Below, in pieces: positions 1 to 5,915 of a stretch of 6,448 nucleotides of DNA. Position numbers and translations under genes: made by a program. Source of the DNA: Coxiellaceae bacterium (GTDB lineage: Bacteria; Pseudomonadota; Gammaproteobacteria; GCA-013414725); NCBI GenBank assembly GCA_013414725.1, contig CP058706.1:1894598-1901045 (forward strand). Reading direction: 5' to 3'. The stretch's first letter is position 1. Every line of letters starts with the position of its first letter. The notes beneath the pieces were generated by a model that saw only the letters and a program-made list of their open reading frames with translations, did no database searches and was not told the origin of the DNA.

Positions 1-777
1 TTGGGGGCAGTGCTAGGCGTTATTTTGATGGTTGTTATTTTCATGGTGGTACGTGATAGTGGTAAATATCAATATCATGCACCAAGTTCAACTAGATCTC
101 CTGTGTCAACTATTCAATTTAGTGAAGTATTAAAAGGATTTCTGATTATTGTTCGCAATCCTCAAATGTGGCTAGTCGGCCTCATCAGTTGTTTGATGTA
201 TTTGTCTACGTCAACTTTTGCTGAGCTGTGGGGCAATCCTTATCTGCGACAGTCTTATCATTATTCTCCAGCAATGGCTGCTCAAGTCATTTCAACTATA
301 TTTTTAGGCTGGGCCATTGGTGGCCCAGTTGTAGGCTGGTTTTCTGATTGGATCCGGCAGCGTCGTTTGCCAATGACAGTTGGTTGTGTTGTTGCTGCTG
401 TATTAATTGCAATGGTAATTTATGTGCCTAACTTGCCTGTGTGGGCTGTCTCATTAAGCTTTTTCATCTTTGGGTTCTTTTCAGGTGCTCAAGTGATTGT
501 GTTTGCAGTGGCCCGCGAGATCAGTCCTGAGCAATCTGCTGGTACGGCAGTGGCCGTCACTAATATGATGACTATGTTGGGTGGTGTGATGTTTCAACCG
601 TTAATTGGTAAAATTCTTGATGTGCACGCGCATGGTGGCACTATTGTAAACGGTATTCCAATGTATACCATCGGTGATTATCAGCTGGCTTTGCTTGTAT
701 TGCCGGCAGCGTTAATTGTGGCTGTATTTTTGTCTTTCTTCTTACAAGAAACCAATTGTCGAGTGAAAAATATTTAG
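1..777 (+). CDS. MFS transporter, C-terminal half (5' end outside window)
   Basis: Partial gene for an inner-membrane major facilitator superfamily carrier. The frame is open from base 1, so the first TTG is just the first complete codon and the N-terminal five or so helices lie upstream. Visible 258 residues: the end of one helix (about 4-17), a hydrophilic central loop (18-50), then about six helices near 55-77, 92-113, 126-143, 147-170, 180-205 and 228-248. The loop GWFSDWIRQRR (112-122) is the second-half copy of the MFS G-x-x-x-D-x(4)-R-R motif, and the cytoplasmic tail is short. The FAELWGNPYL stretch (73-82) recalls carriers of intracellular gammaproteobacteria such as the Legionella Pht amino-acid transporters, but that is recall, and the substrate cannot be read from the sequence. 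The stop TAG at 775-777 is followed by a hairpin terminator. No damage is visible. MFS membership is firm; subfamily is weak. Confidence 0.9.
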   Translation: MGAVLGVILMVVIFMVVRDSGKYQYHAPSSTRSPVSTIQFSEVLKGFLIIVRNPQMWLVGLISCLMYLSTSTFAELWGNPYLRQSYHYSPAMAAQVISTIFLGWAIGGPVVGWFSDWIRQRRLPMTVGCVVAAVLIAMVIYVPNLPVWAVSLSFFIFGFFSGAQVIVFAVAREISPEQSAGTAVAVTNMMTMLGGVMFQPLIGKILDVHAHGGTIVNGIPMYTIGDYQLALLVLPAALIVAVFLSFFLQETNCRVKNI

Positions 778-792
778 AAGCCGTCTTATCTG

Positions 793-826
793 AATGGGCA
801 GCAAATAGCTGCCCATTTTGTTGTTT
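793..826 (+). terminator. Rho-independent terminator of the MFS gene
   Basis: A perfect 10-bp stem (793-802 with 808-817, arms AATGGGCAGC and GCTGCCCATT) closes a 5-nt loop and is followed by an interrupted T tract (TTTTGTTGTTTTT counting from the stem end). It begins 15 bp after the MFS stop. The T-rich side is on the plus strand, so it serves the MFS gene. It could also slow transcription arriving from the convergent ahr gene, whose stop is at 827-829, but on that strand no T run follows the stem. Confidence 0.8.
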
Positions 827-1834
827 TTAAAAATCATTTACAAGTACAGCGCGATAACGCACATCGTTTTTGCGTAATTTGTCTAATGCGTCATTGACTT
901 TCGACATTGGGAATGGCTCGATTTGTGCGCCTAATTTATGGCGAGCAGCGAAATCAAGCATTTCTTTAATTGTGGGAATATTGCCAATGTTGCTGCCGCA
1001 GATTTCTTTACGTAAAGCGATCAAATTCATCGCTGGAATTTCAATATTACGGGTAGGGACACCCACAAAACAGAGTTTGCCTTTGGGGCGCAGCAGTTCC
1101 AAATAAGTTGTCCATGGCAATGCTGCATTGGCTGTGTTTAAGATAAAATCAAAAGAATTCCTGAGCTTATTAATGGCGTCATTATCGCTGCTAACTACAA
1201 AATGATGGGCGCCCAAACGCTTGGCTTCAGCTTCTTTTCCTGCGCTAGTTGAGAAAGCGGTGACTTCACAGCCAAAGGCATTAGCAAATTGTAGGCCCAT
1301 ATGGCCAAGTCCACCGATGCCAATAATACCTACTCGCATTGGGCTTGTGACATGCGTTCGAAGTGGGGAGTAAACAGTCACGCCACCGCAAAATAAAGGG
1401 GCTACTTGCTCAGAAGAAAGGCTTTCTGGAATGGGAACAGCAAAACGGCTATCGACTTGAATGGTATCAGCAAAACCGCCAGGATGGCCAATGCAAGTAG
1501 GCTGTTGTTTACTGCATAAATTATCGTCACCTTGCAAACACCATTCGCATTGCATACAAGAGCGGCATAACCAGCCGATACCGACACGCTGCCCAACTTT
1601 TAACTGCTTTACATCGCTACCTATAGCTGTCACTTTACCAACAATCTCATGACCAGGTATCAAAGGGTAGCGACTAACTCCCCAATCATTGTCGATTAAA
1701 TGTAAATCACTGTGACAGATGCCACAATGCGTGATAGCTACTTGGCAATCCATTGCGCCTAAAGTTGGCGCTTCATAGTCATGGGGCTGTAATGGTTCTT
1801 TAGCTGCCATGGCAGCATAGGCTCTCGTTGACAT
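827..1834 (-). CDS. ahr: NADPH-dependent aldehyde reductase, zinc alcohol dehydrogenase family (Ahr-like)
   Basis: Medium-chain zinc dehydrogenase of 335 residues, close in length and sequence to E. coli Ahr (YjgB), a cytosolic enzyme that reduces a broad range of aldehydes to alcohols with NADPH. Seen: catalytic-zinc ligands C37 (in CGICHSD), H62-E63 (GHE) and C149 (FCGG); structural-zinc cysteines C93, C96, C99 and C107; Rossmann motif GIGGLG at 172-177 followed by a Ser/Thr-rich loop (FSTSAGK) suited to the NADP phosphate; and the Ahr-like ending FPMSKVNDAL...RYRAVL. The start is ATG at 1834, because AAGGAG lies 8 nt before it. An in-frame GTG at 1843 overlaps that ribosome site and adds only three residues. 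The gene is convergent with the MFS gene and has its own promoter, so it is probably monocistronic. No frameshift is visible. Family is near certain; physiological substrate is unknown. Confidence 0.95.
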   Translation of the reverse strand: MSTRAYAAMAAKEPLQPHDYEAPTLGAMDCQVAITHCGICHSDLHLIDNDWGVSRYPLIPGHEIVGKVTAIGSDVKQLKVGQRVGIGWLCRSCMQCEWCLQGDDNLCSKQQPTCIGHPGGFADTIQVDSRFAVPIPESLSSEQVAPLFCGGVTVYSPLRTHVTSPMRVGIIGIGGLGHMGLQFANAFGCEVTAFSTSAGKEAEAKRLGAHHFVVSSDNDAINKLRNSFDFILNTANAALPWTTYLELLRPKGKLCFVGVPTRNIEIPAMNLIALRKEICGSNIGNIPTIKEMLDFAARHKLGAQIEPFPMSKVNDALDKLRKNDVRYRAVLVNDF

Positions 1835-1874
1835 AGTTTGCACTCCTTGCAGATGAATAATAAAACTATTATCA

Positions 1875-1903
1875 ATTATATACTGAAGCAGACCATTTGT
1901 TGA
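1875..1903 (-). promoter_or_regulatory. Sigma-70-type promoter of ahr
   Basis: On the minus strand, -35 TCAACA (1898-1903) and an exact -10 TATAAT (1875-1880) are separated by 17 bp. The predicted start of transcription is near 1868, giving a leader of about 35 nt before the ATG at 1834. The leader carries the AAGGAG ribosome site at about 1843-1848. No operator palindrome stands out. Confidence 0.6.
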
Positions 1904-2003
1904 TGTTTTTTTACGGGGAATGAAAATGTATTAACTTTTGCCCCCTTTGATTTTCCCCATTGACATCATTACCTTTTCATATTCTTGTTGCTCATCTAAT
2001 TTA

Positions 2004-2399
2004 TCAAACTCTGCTGTTAAAGGTGAAAACTGTCGAAATATATTGTTTGGGTTTTTTCCTAATTAATTCTCGTATACAGTCTACCCCAGGATGATTGATG
2101 TTTATAGAGTGAGATTTTTTTAATAGATTGATTGCCATCTCCACATGCATTTTTGTTATATTATTTGTAAGATTTGAAATTAGATTCATTTTATTGATTA
2201 GATATTTACGGCTGTGCTTTCCTTCAAATAATTCGTAAAAGTTTCTTGCGATTTTAAAAATCATTTTTATTGCCGGATCGTGGCTCAATGCTTGTGTTGT
2301 TTTTGATGGTGAATTATTGTTTTCTGGAAGAGTAAGGATGAAATTGTTGTCTATCAATTCTTTTATTTCATTGGCAATTTCTAATATAATTTGATCCAT
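2004..2399 (-). CDS. C-terminal open segment of the 1931-3533 locus, hypothetical protein
   Basis: 131-residue open segment, Lys/Ile/Asn-rich and predicted helical (e.g. LEIANEIKELIDNN, NLLKKSHSIN). Upstream, another frame is open from about 2640 to 2404 (about 79 codons, including CYHWFSTNKDPIQYTQKY) and joins this one by adding one A at the run 2399-2403. The ATG at 2399 is therefore most likely internal. Near its end, removing one A at 2052-2057 sends the frame into PLTAEFDKLDEQQEYEKVM and a stop at 1931-1933, a better C-terminus than the ISTVFTFNSRV ending as written. Confidence 0.4.
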   Translation of the reverse strand: MDQIILEIANEIKELIDNNFILTLPENNNSPSKTTQALSHDPAIKMIFKIARNFYELFEGKHSRKYLINKMNLISNLTNNITKMHVEMAINLLKKSHSININHPGVDCIRELIRKKPKQYISTVFTFNSRV

Positions 2400-2595
2400 T
2401 TTTGATAATTCATGGCTTGAAAAAAGCTTACATATAATCCATTGTAATCTTCAGTAATAGACATCGCATTTTGGATATTTTTTATAAGCAAATTATCATA
2501 TTTTTGCGTGTATTGAATAGGGTCTTTGTTGGTTGAAAACCAATGGTAACAAGTTTTTGTTTCGTTTAGTAGTTCATCTAATTTCTCGGCAAATT

Positions 2596-3051
2596 TTATA
2601 ACTGGCTTTTGTATTTTTGTAATTTTATTTGCAAATTCAATCTTCTATTTCTTGATATTTTGAAATAATGATAAAGTTTTGAGTTTGGTTTTTCTAGGAA
2701 AATCTCACATGTGCTTACGGATTTGTCTTCGTAATCTGAGGTGCAATTATCTTGGGTCGGGCCTTTTGATGGATCCTTTGTTTCAGTCAGTGTTGTTGTT
2801 ATTTTGCCGTAGCTAGTGTCTGTGCTTTTAGTGTTTTCATTTGTATTGAGGTCGTCAGCTTCCTCGCTTGTGGTCAAAGATTCGATAATATTTGTATCTG
2901 GTCTTATTGGGATAAAACGACGATTTCCATGGGAAATTTCTAAAAACCTTTGTGTTGTTATGGGAAACCCGGTGCAAATAGATAATGCATTATCCTCATT
3001 TAAATACAAGGCGCAAAGCCAATAATTACTGAGTCCCGTTTTAAAAGGCAT
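2596..3051 (-). CDS. Middle open segment of the 1931-3533 locus, hypothetical protein
   Basis: 151-residue open segment. The coding frame already runs upstream of its ATG at 3051 (AFDIVKEKVIIVKR precedes it in frame back to about 3103), and I see no strong ribosome site, so this ATG is probably internal. It contains a compact beginning (LSNYWLCALYLNEDNALSIC) and then a linker rich in Thr, Ser, Asp and Glu (about residues 58-115, e.g. TSEEADDLNTNENTKSTDTS). Its last dozen codons appear to be out of frame: the neighbouring frame continues past 2640 as IEFANKITKIQKPVIKF. Confidence 0.4.
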   Translation of the reverse strand: MPFKTGLSNYWLCALYLNEDNALSICTGFPITTQRFLEISHGNRRFIPIRPDTNIIESLTTSEEADDLNTNENTKSTDTSYGKITTTLTETKDPSKGPTQDNCTSDYEDKSVSTCEIFLEKPNSKLYHYFKISRNRRLNLQIKLQKYKSQL

Positions 3052-3176
3052 TCGTTTTACTATAATGACTTTTTCTTTTACGATATCAAATGCAATGGCA
3101 GCATTTTTTTATCGACATCAGCAAATAATTCATCGATGTTTTTAAAAATCTTTTAAAATGGATAAGGCTGCAAGCC

Positions 3177-3533
3177 TTATGAGGTGATTTTTTTGAGTAT
3201 GATAATGTTCGTGAGTTTTTGCAAATGATCATAACAAGAGAGTATATGTCTTGCTCCCACCGCACCCTGTAAATTGTTCTCAGGGTCTCCTGCGTATCCT
3301 GCTGTAATAACAATGGCTAGTCTATTAGTCTGTTCTTGCATTTGATAATCAAAGGCGCCAAGTATAGAAGATAGGAGTTTATTGTCGGTAATAATGCCAA
3401 AACTGGTAGAACTATCTACTTTTTCTTTAAATGATAGTTCTTTGTGAATTTCTGCGACTAAATATGATTCTGCTCTGGCAGCACTGGGCATACCTTCAGC
3501 TTCTAAATATTGAAGCATTTGTTCGTTTGGCAT
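3177..3533 (-). CDS. N-terminal open segment of the 1931-3533 locus, hypothetical protein
   Basis: 118-residue open segment carrying the natural start: ATG at 3533 with AAGGAA 7 nt upstream. It is soluble, has no signal peptide or membrane helix, and runs MPNEQMLQYLEAEGMPSAAR through a hydrophobic strand RLAIVITAGYAGDPENN (about 72-88). Its stop follows directly after a run of seven A (coding strand, 3188-3194), where a one-base change reopens the frame. This points to truncation, not a natural small protein. No family recognised. Confidence 0.5.
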   Translation of the reverse strand: MPNEQMLQYLEAEGMPSAARAESYLVAEIHKELSFKEKVDSSTSFGIITDNKLLSSILGAFDYQMQEQTNRLAIVITAGYAGDPENNLQGAVGARHILSCYDHLQKLTNIIILKKITS

Positions 3534-3652
3534 TAATCTTTTCCTTTCATAGGTAGGGAATAATTAATTATGTAATATTTAGATTAATAGAACATTAAGA
3601 ATATTGGGGTAACTGCTGAGTATGTGTCAAAGGTAAAGCGCTCCATGATGGG
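3534..3652. other. AT-rich intergenic stretch upstream of the 1931-3533 locus
   Basis: Apart from the ribosome site at 3541-3546 I see no gene here. It should contain the promoter of the minus-strand locus; a CATAAT near 3566 is a possible -10, but no matching -35 is evident. The segment 3609-3658 has a short open plus-strand frame ending KRSMMGD and TAA at the edge of repeat copy A. It might be the tail of another IS gene, but it is too short to support. Confidence 0.4.
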
Positions 3653-3757
3653 GGACTAAAGCGGGAGAGAGCTAAGATTAAATTGATTCAACGTAGAGCG
3701 TATGGATTTAGAAATTTTGAAAATTACCGACTACGAGTTAAAGTGTTTTGCAGTTAA
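3653..3757 (+). pseudogene. ISL3-like transposase, C-terminal remnant
   Basis: The plus-strand frame ending at TAA 3755-3757 reads KIKLIQRRAYGFRNFENYRL and then RVKVFCS. This is the typical C-terminus of the ISL3 (IS204/IS1001/IS1165) DDE transposase family, whose proteins end in K-I-K-x-I-K-R-R-A-[YF]-G-[FY]-R-N-F. The motif is clear from 3674 onward. The residues before it (GLKRERA, from 3653) may belong to the transposase or to a fused IS end. The catalytic domain is absent. It is too short to be functional, and it lies on the opposite strand from the surrounding genes. Confidence 0.75.
3656..3679 (+). repeat. Direct repeat, copy A (IS-end-like)
   Basis: CTAAAGCGGGAGAGAGC followed by TAAGATT. 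It matches copy B (3770-3794) at 22 of 24 aligned bases plus one single-base gap, in the same orientation about 115 bp apart. The copy lies within the transposase remnant frame but also looks like a second, decayed IS end. Confidence 0.6.
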
Positions 3758-3787
3758 TGAAGTTGCCCCCTAAAGTGGGACAGAGCC
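3758..3787 (+). repeat. Probable right terminal inverted repeat of the ISL3-like element
   Basis: Directly after the transposase stop. Read outward-in on the minus strand it begins GGCTCTGTCCCACTTTAGGG, then GGCAAC. ISL3-family ends commonly start with GGCTCT or GGGTCT, which fits. No matching left end in inverted orientation is visible in the window, so the element is solitary and one-sided. The family assignment of the end is recall; its position beside the transposase C-terminus is what makes it convincing. Confidence 0.55.
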
Positions 3788-3794
3788 TAAGATT
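3770..3794 (+). repeat. Direct repeat, copy B (overlaps IS right end)
   Basis: CTAAAGTGGGACAGAGCC followed by TAAGATT. This is the better-preserved copy. Its first 18 bases are the IS right end, and its last seven bases (TAAGATT) lie outside the presumed element end at 3787, yet are repeated in copy A. Confidence 0.6.
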
Positions 3795-3837
3795 TTTAGA
3801 GAGGAGGGTTGGTTGTTCGGTAACCTTTTGATTTCAC

Positions 3838-3913
<76 letters not shown>

Positions 3914-3923
3914 ATGGGGTGCT

Positions 3924-3952
3924 ATTAAAGCGGTTGCTAGCATAATAGTCAA
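3924..3952 (-). promoter_or_regulatory. Promoter of tRNA-Phe with GC-rich discriminator
   Basis: On the minus strand, -35 TTGACT (3947-3952) and -10 TTTAAT (3924-3929) are separated by 17 bp, each one base off consensus. The -10 ends 10 bp before the mature tRNA 5' end, so the leader would be only a few nucleotides. The segment between (AGCACCCCAT) is GC-rich, the type of discriminator associated with stringent control of stable RNA promoters; that regulatory reading is inference. Confidence 0.75.
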
Positions 3953-3959
3953 GGGTAAG

Positions 3960-3987
3960 GGCAAGGAATATTGATAATTACCTTGCC
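3960..3987. repeat. 7-bp inverted repeat upstream of the tRNA promoter
   Basis: GGCAAGG (3960-3966) and CCTTGCC (3981-3987) are perfect inverted copies around a 14-nt AT-rich loop. They lie just upstream of the tRNA -35 and downstream of the 4047-6241 locus. No T tract follows on either strand, so it is not a standard terminator. It could be a protein-binding site or chance. Confidence 0.35.
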
Positions 3988-4046
3988 AAATTGACCATTT
4001 TTAATCAATTTTATCTGTTTGCACTACGGGCTTGCGGGGCTCAGCA

Positions 4047-4712
4047 TTATTGATTAAGCACAGCTGCATTAACCGCGTCATTCCCATTATAGATATCTTC
4101 TTGGCTGAATTTGGTGACAAATGCATCATAAGAGTTTCTGCATTCTTCATGCTTATTGAGTAAGTGTTTTCTTAGTATATTTTCTAGCAAACTGACTAAA
4201 TCGTCATCTTTTGCCCTAAATTGACAGCAAGTCGTTTTACCTTGTTGTATTTTTAGGTCTCTTATCGTAGCTGATATTGCTCCAACAAGAGTATAGAAAG
4301 GCTGTTCTACGGTGTAATGTTGGCAGTCTATGCGCGTTTCTAAGATTTTAATTAATGCTATATATTTACTGCGATGTATGCCTGAAAACATTTCACGGCT
4401 TCCAGTTAAAGCTTGTTTGAGGGAATCTGGTATTCGGCCATAATCGTAAGCTTGTCTAAAAAAATGTTTAGCATAGCTGTTAGATTCGTTTATTGAACGT
4501 TTATTAAAAAACTTTGCTAGCATGTTATCAATGTCACAGCTTAAATTATAGAACTGTTCAGCATGGATCGCTTCTATTATTAATTCTTCAAATCTTTTTT
4601 CATAATATGAGTTCTCATATATGATTTTATCATTTTTTGTGCGTTCAGTAATTTCAGTGTTGATATCGGTTACCAAAGACTTTAAGGGCTCTAAGTCTCC
4701 TTTTAATTTCAA
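4047..4712 (-). CDS. C-terminal domain of the kinase/ankyrin locus, unknown function
   Basis: 221-residue open segment, the longest intact part of this locus. Its first codon is TTG at 4712, immediately preceded in frame by TGA and without a ribosome site, so it is a continuation of the upstream frame and not a start. The domain is charged, soluble and predicted mostly helical (LEPLKSLVTDINTEITERTK; YEKRFEELIIEAIHAEQFY), with a cluster of His and Cys late on (CQHYTVEQPFYTL, TTCCQFRAKDDD, HEECRN). No family recognised. It ends NAAVLNQ. The C-terminal 20 residues contain one acidic cluster (QEDIYNGND) and no strong basic tail. Confidence 0.5.
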   Translation of the reverse strand: MKLKGDLEPLKSLVTDINTEITERTKNDKIIYENSYYEKRFEELIIEAIHAEQFYNLSCDIDNMLAKFFNKRSINESNSYAKHFFRQAYDYGRIPDSLKQALTGSREMFSGIHRSKYIALIKILETRIDCQHYTVEQPFYTLVGAISATIRDLKIQQGKTTCCQFRAKDDDLVSLLENILRKHLLNKHEECRNSYDAFVTKFSQEDIYNGNDAVNAAVLNQ

Positions 4713-4844
4713 TCATGTCAACCAAATAACTTCTATGGTTAAGCTCCGGCACGGATGAATAATCTTTGTTATGCATTAATGTCGCTTCAATAGCTTCTAA
4801 TACACTTTTAGGTGATTTGTCATAGGTGTGTAAAAAACGTTGTA

Positions 4845-5063
4845 CTATGAAATGAAGGAAAACTCACATTTCTTCAATAATTTTGATAATTCATAAGAAC
4901 TATATCCGAGTTGATACCATTCGGTGATTGCTTGATTTTTATGTTTGCTTGCGATCTCACGGGGAGTCATATTTTGAGTATTGGGTGCACTGGGGTTGAG
5001 ATGAGTATCGTTAACTACTTTGTTGAAAAATGCACGGTCTGCCCAAGGCGCAATATTATGCAA
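4845..5063 (-). CDS. Third ankyrin-like open segment of the kinase/ankyrin locus
   Basis: 72-residue open segment. Together with the in-frame codons just upstream (NPRETLL) it reads ETLLHNIAPWADRAFFNKVV and then QNMTPREIASKHKNQAITEW, a divergent ankyrin repeat pair. The ATG at 5063 is internal to the repeat and has no clear ribosome site. The stop falls after GAGTTTTCC: one extra T at 4859-4862 continues the chain as EFFLHFIVQRFLHTYDKSPK. Confidence 0.4.
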   Translation of the reverse strand: MHNIAPWADRAFFNKVVNDTHLNPSAPNTQNMTPREIASKHKNQAITEWYQLGYSSYELSKLLKKCEFSFIS

Positions 5064-5314
5064 GAGTGTTTCTCTGGGATTTTTATGACTTTGCTTTTTC
5101 TTGCTCCCTTGTTATATAGTGTCATAACAATCCGCTGATAATTAAGTTCGGAAGCTCTATGCAAAGGTGTATCGCCTTTGCTATCACGTAGAGCAGTATC
5201 TGCCGATTTATTATCAATAAAATCGCTTATCATGGTATTGTCTTGTCTTGCTATGGCTGCATGCATTGGGGTTGTAGCCGCATCAAAATATGAATTAGGG
5301 ATTTCACCACGCAT
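5015..5314 (-). CDS. Ankyrin-repeat open segment of the kinase/ankyrin locus
   Basis: 99-residue open segment. TTPMHAAIARQDNTMISDFI and GDTPLHRASELNYQRIVMTL each match the ankyrin pattern T-P-L-H-x-A-x(6)-h-x-x-h-x-x-h, the second ending in YNKGA. Such repeats bind partner proteins. The frame is open upstream of the ATG at 5314 (VVDEFHKAKIYHD precedes it), so the ATG is internal. The last 25 or so codons, from IPEKHSC on, look out of frame: one extra A at 5080-5084 gives NPRETLLHNIAPW, the next ankyrin-like repeat. Confidence 0.5.
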   Translation of the reverse strand: MRGEIPNSYFDAATTPMHAAIARQDNTMISDFIDNKSADTALRDSKGDTPLHRASELNYQRIVMTLYNKGARKSKVIKIPEKHSCIILRLGQTVHFSTK

Positions 5315-5504
5315 ATCATGATAAATTTTAGCTTTATGAAATTCGTCAACTACCCGCGTTGTTTTAGGAAATATTTATAAGGAATTATTGTTTTTTGTTG
5401 CGGATGAATTTTGGGCGCCACTTCTAGCTTGTCGGTTTGGATTTCCGATTGATAAACCTTGGCCATTGCTTTGACTCTTTCCCAAAGCGTATCAATTATC
5501 TCAT

Positions 5505-5915
5505 TTAAGTGGTTTTTGCCAACGTATTTGGAATAACCTTTGTTGTAAACGATATTTTTATGTCTTTAAGTTTGATCTTAGAAATAATGGTAATGCCAGC
5601 TAATTTTTGCTCTCGAGTAGCATGTCGGAACACTTCGGACAAGGTATTAATTGGATTAATTCCATCCACCTTGGCTTCAAATAAATCTGAAATTAAATGC
5701 TCAGCCAAGTTGGTATTTAAGTGATTTTCATAATCATTAACGGTTTTATCAGCAATTTCCTCCTGAAATCTTCTTTTGGTCAACATGATATGGGAAGGAT
5801 TGAGCTTGATAAATTTTGCTTTATCATTGGTAATTAAAAAACGAGCATTTTTAAAATCAACACCGATGCCCTCGTAGTCTAGGATCAATGCAAAAGCAGC
5901 TAGCGATTCGAACAA
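5505..5915 (-). CDS. Kinase C-lobe-like open segment of the kinase/ankyrin locus
   Basis: 136-residue open segment; its first codon is TTG and the frame is open further upstream, so this is not a real start. LILDYEGIGVDFKNARFLI (residues 10-28 here, 119-137 rejoined) has the D-x(6)-D-x-x-N spacing of a kinase catalytic loop, followed by KAKFIKLNPSH where related kinases show I-D-P or I-D-F. The rest is helical with a Lys/Ile-rich end. The stop at 5505 follows a run of five A (5513-5517). One extra A leads into HLNEIIDTLWERVKAMAKVY, a convincing continuation. Confidence 0.45.
   Translation of the reverse strand: MFESLAAFALILDYEGIGVDFKNARFLITNDKAKFIKLNPSHIMLTKRRFQEEIADKTVNDYENHLNTNLAEHLISDLFEAKVDGINPINTLSEVFRHATREQKLAGITIISKIKLKDIKISFTTKVIPNTLAKTT

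Larger units (their letters stand above)
1931..3533 (-). pseudogene. Large frameshifted gene of unknown function, effector-like
   Basis: One gene of about 534 codons broken into several frames. It starts at ATG 3533 with AAGGAA 7 nt upstream (3541-3546) and ends at TAA 1931-1933. Joining the open segments requires single-base shifts at the A/T run 3188-3194, at the adjoining runs 3139-3148, and at 3104-3110, near 2641-2648, at 2399-2403 and at 2052-2057. No in-frame nonsense codon has to be repaired. Rejoined, the order is a mixed N-terminal domain, a Thr/Ser/Asp/Glu-rich linker, a Lys-rich helical region and a C-terminus reading FDKLDEQQEYEKVMMSMGK followed by IKGGKS. The acidic DEQQEYE about 15-21 residues before a basic end resembles the E-block of Dot/Icm substrates. 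I recognise no enzyme family. It is more AT-rich than ahr. It may be a decayed effector, or an intact gene with sequence errors. Confidence 0.6.

Noticed and set aside
870..1652. Plus- and minus-strand open frames overlapping ahr (870-1106, 1461-1652, 1402-1596)
   Set aside because: They lie inside the intact ahr gene in other frames, and their proteins resemble no family.
3086..3313. Minus-strand 75-codon frame overlapping the end of the 3177-3533 segment
   Set aside because: Its first half is out of frame with the better segment. Its later part (about 3188 to 3140) may be a true piece of the broken gene, so it is treated as a junction rather than a separate gene.
3811..3829. GGTT...AACC hairpin followed by TTTT as a terminator
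   Set aside because: The stem is only four strong pairs, and the T run is on the plus strand, the wrong side for tRNA-Phe.
3988..4011. AAATTGA...TCAATTT inverted repeat as terminator of the 4047-6241 locus
   Set aside because: All pairs but one are A-T, the loop is 10 nt, and no T tract follows on the minus strand.
4911..5138. Plus-strand open frame of 75 codons
   Set aside because: It is antisense to the ankyrin repeats, which are clearly coding on the minus strand.
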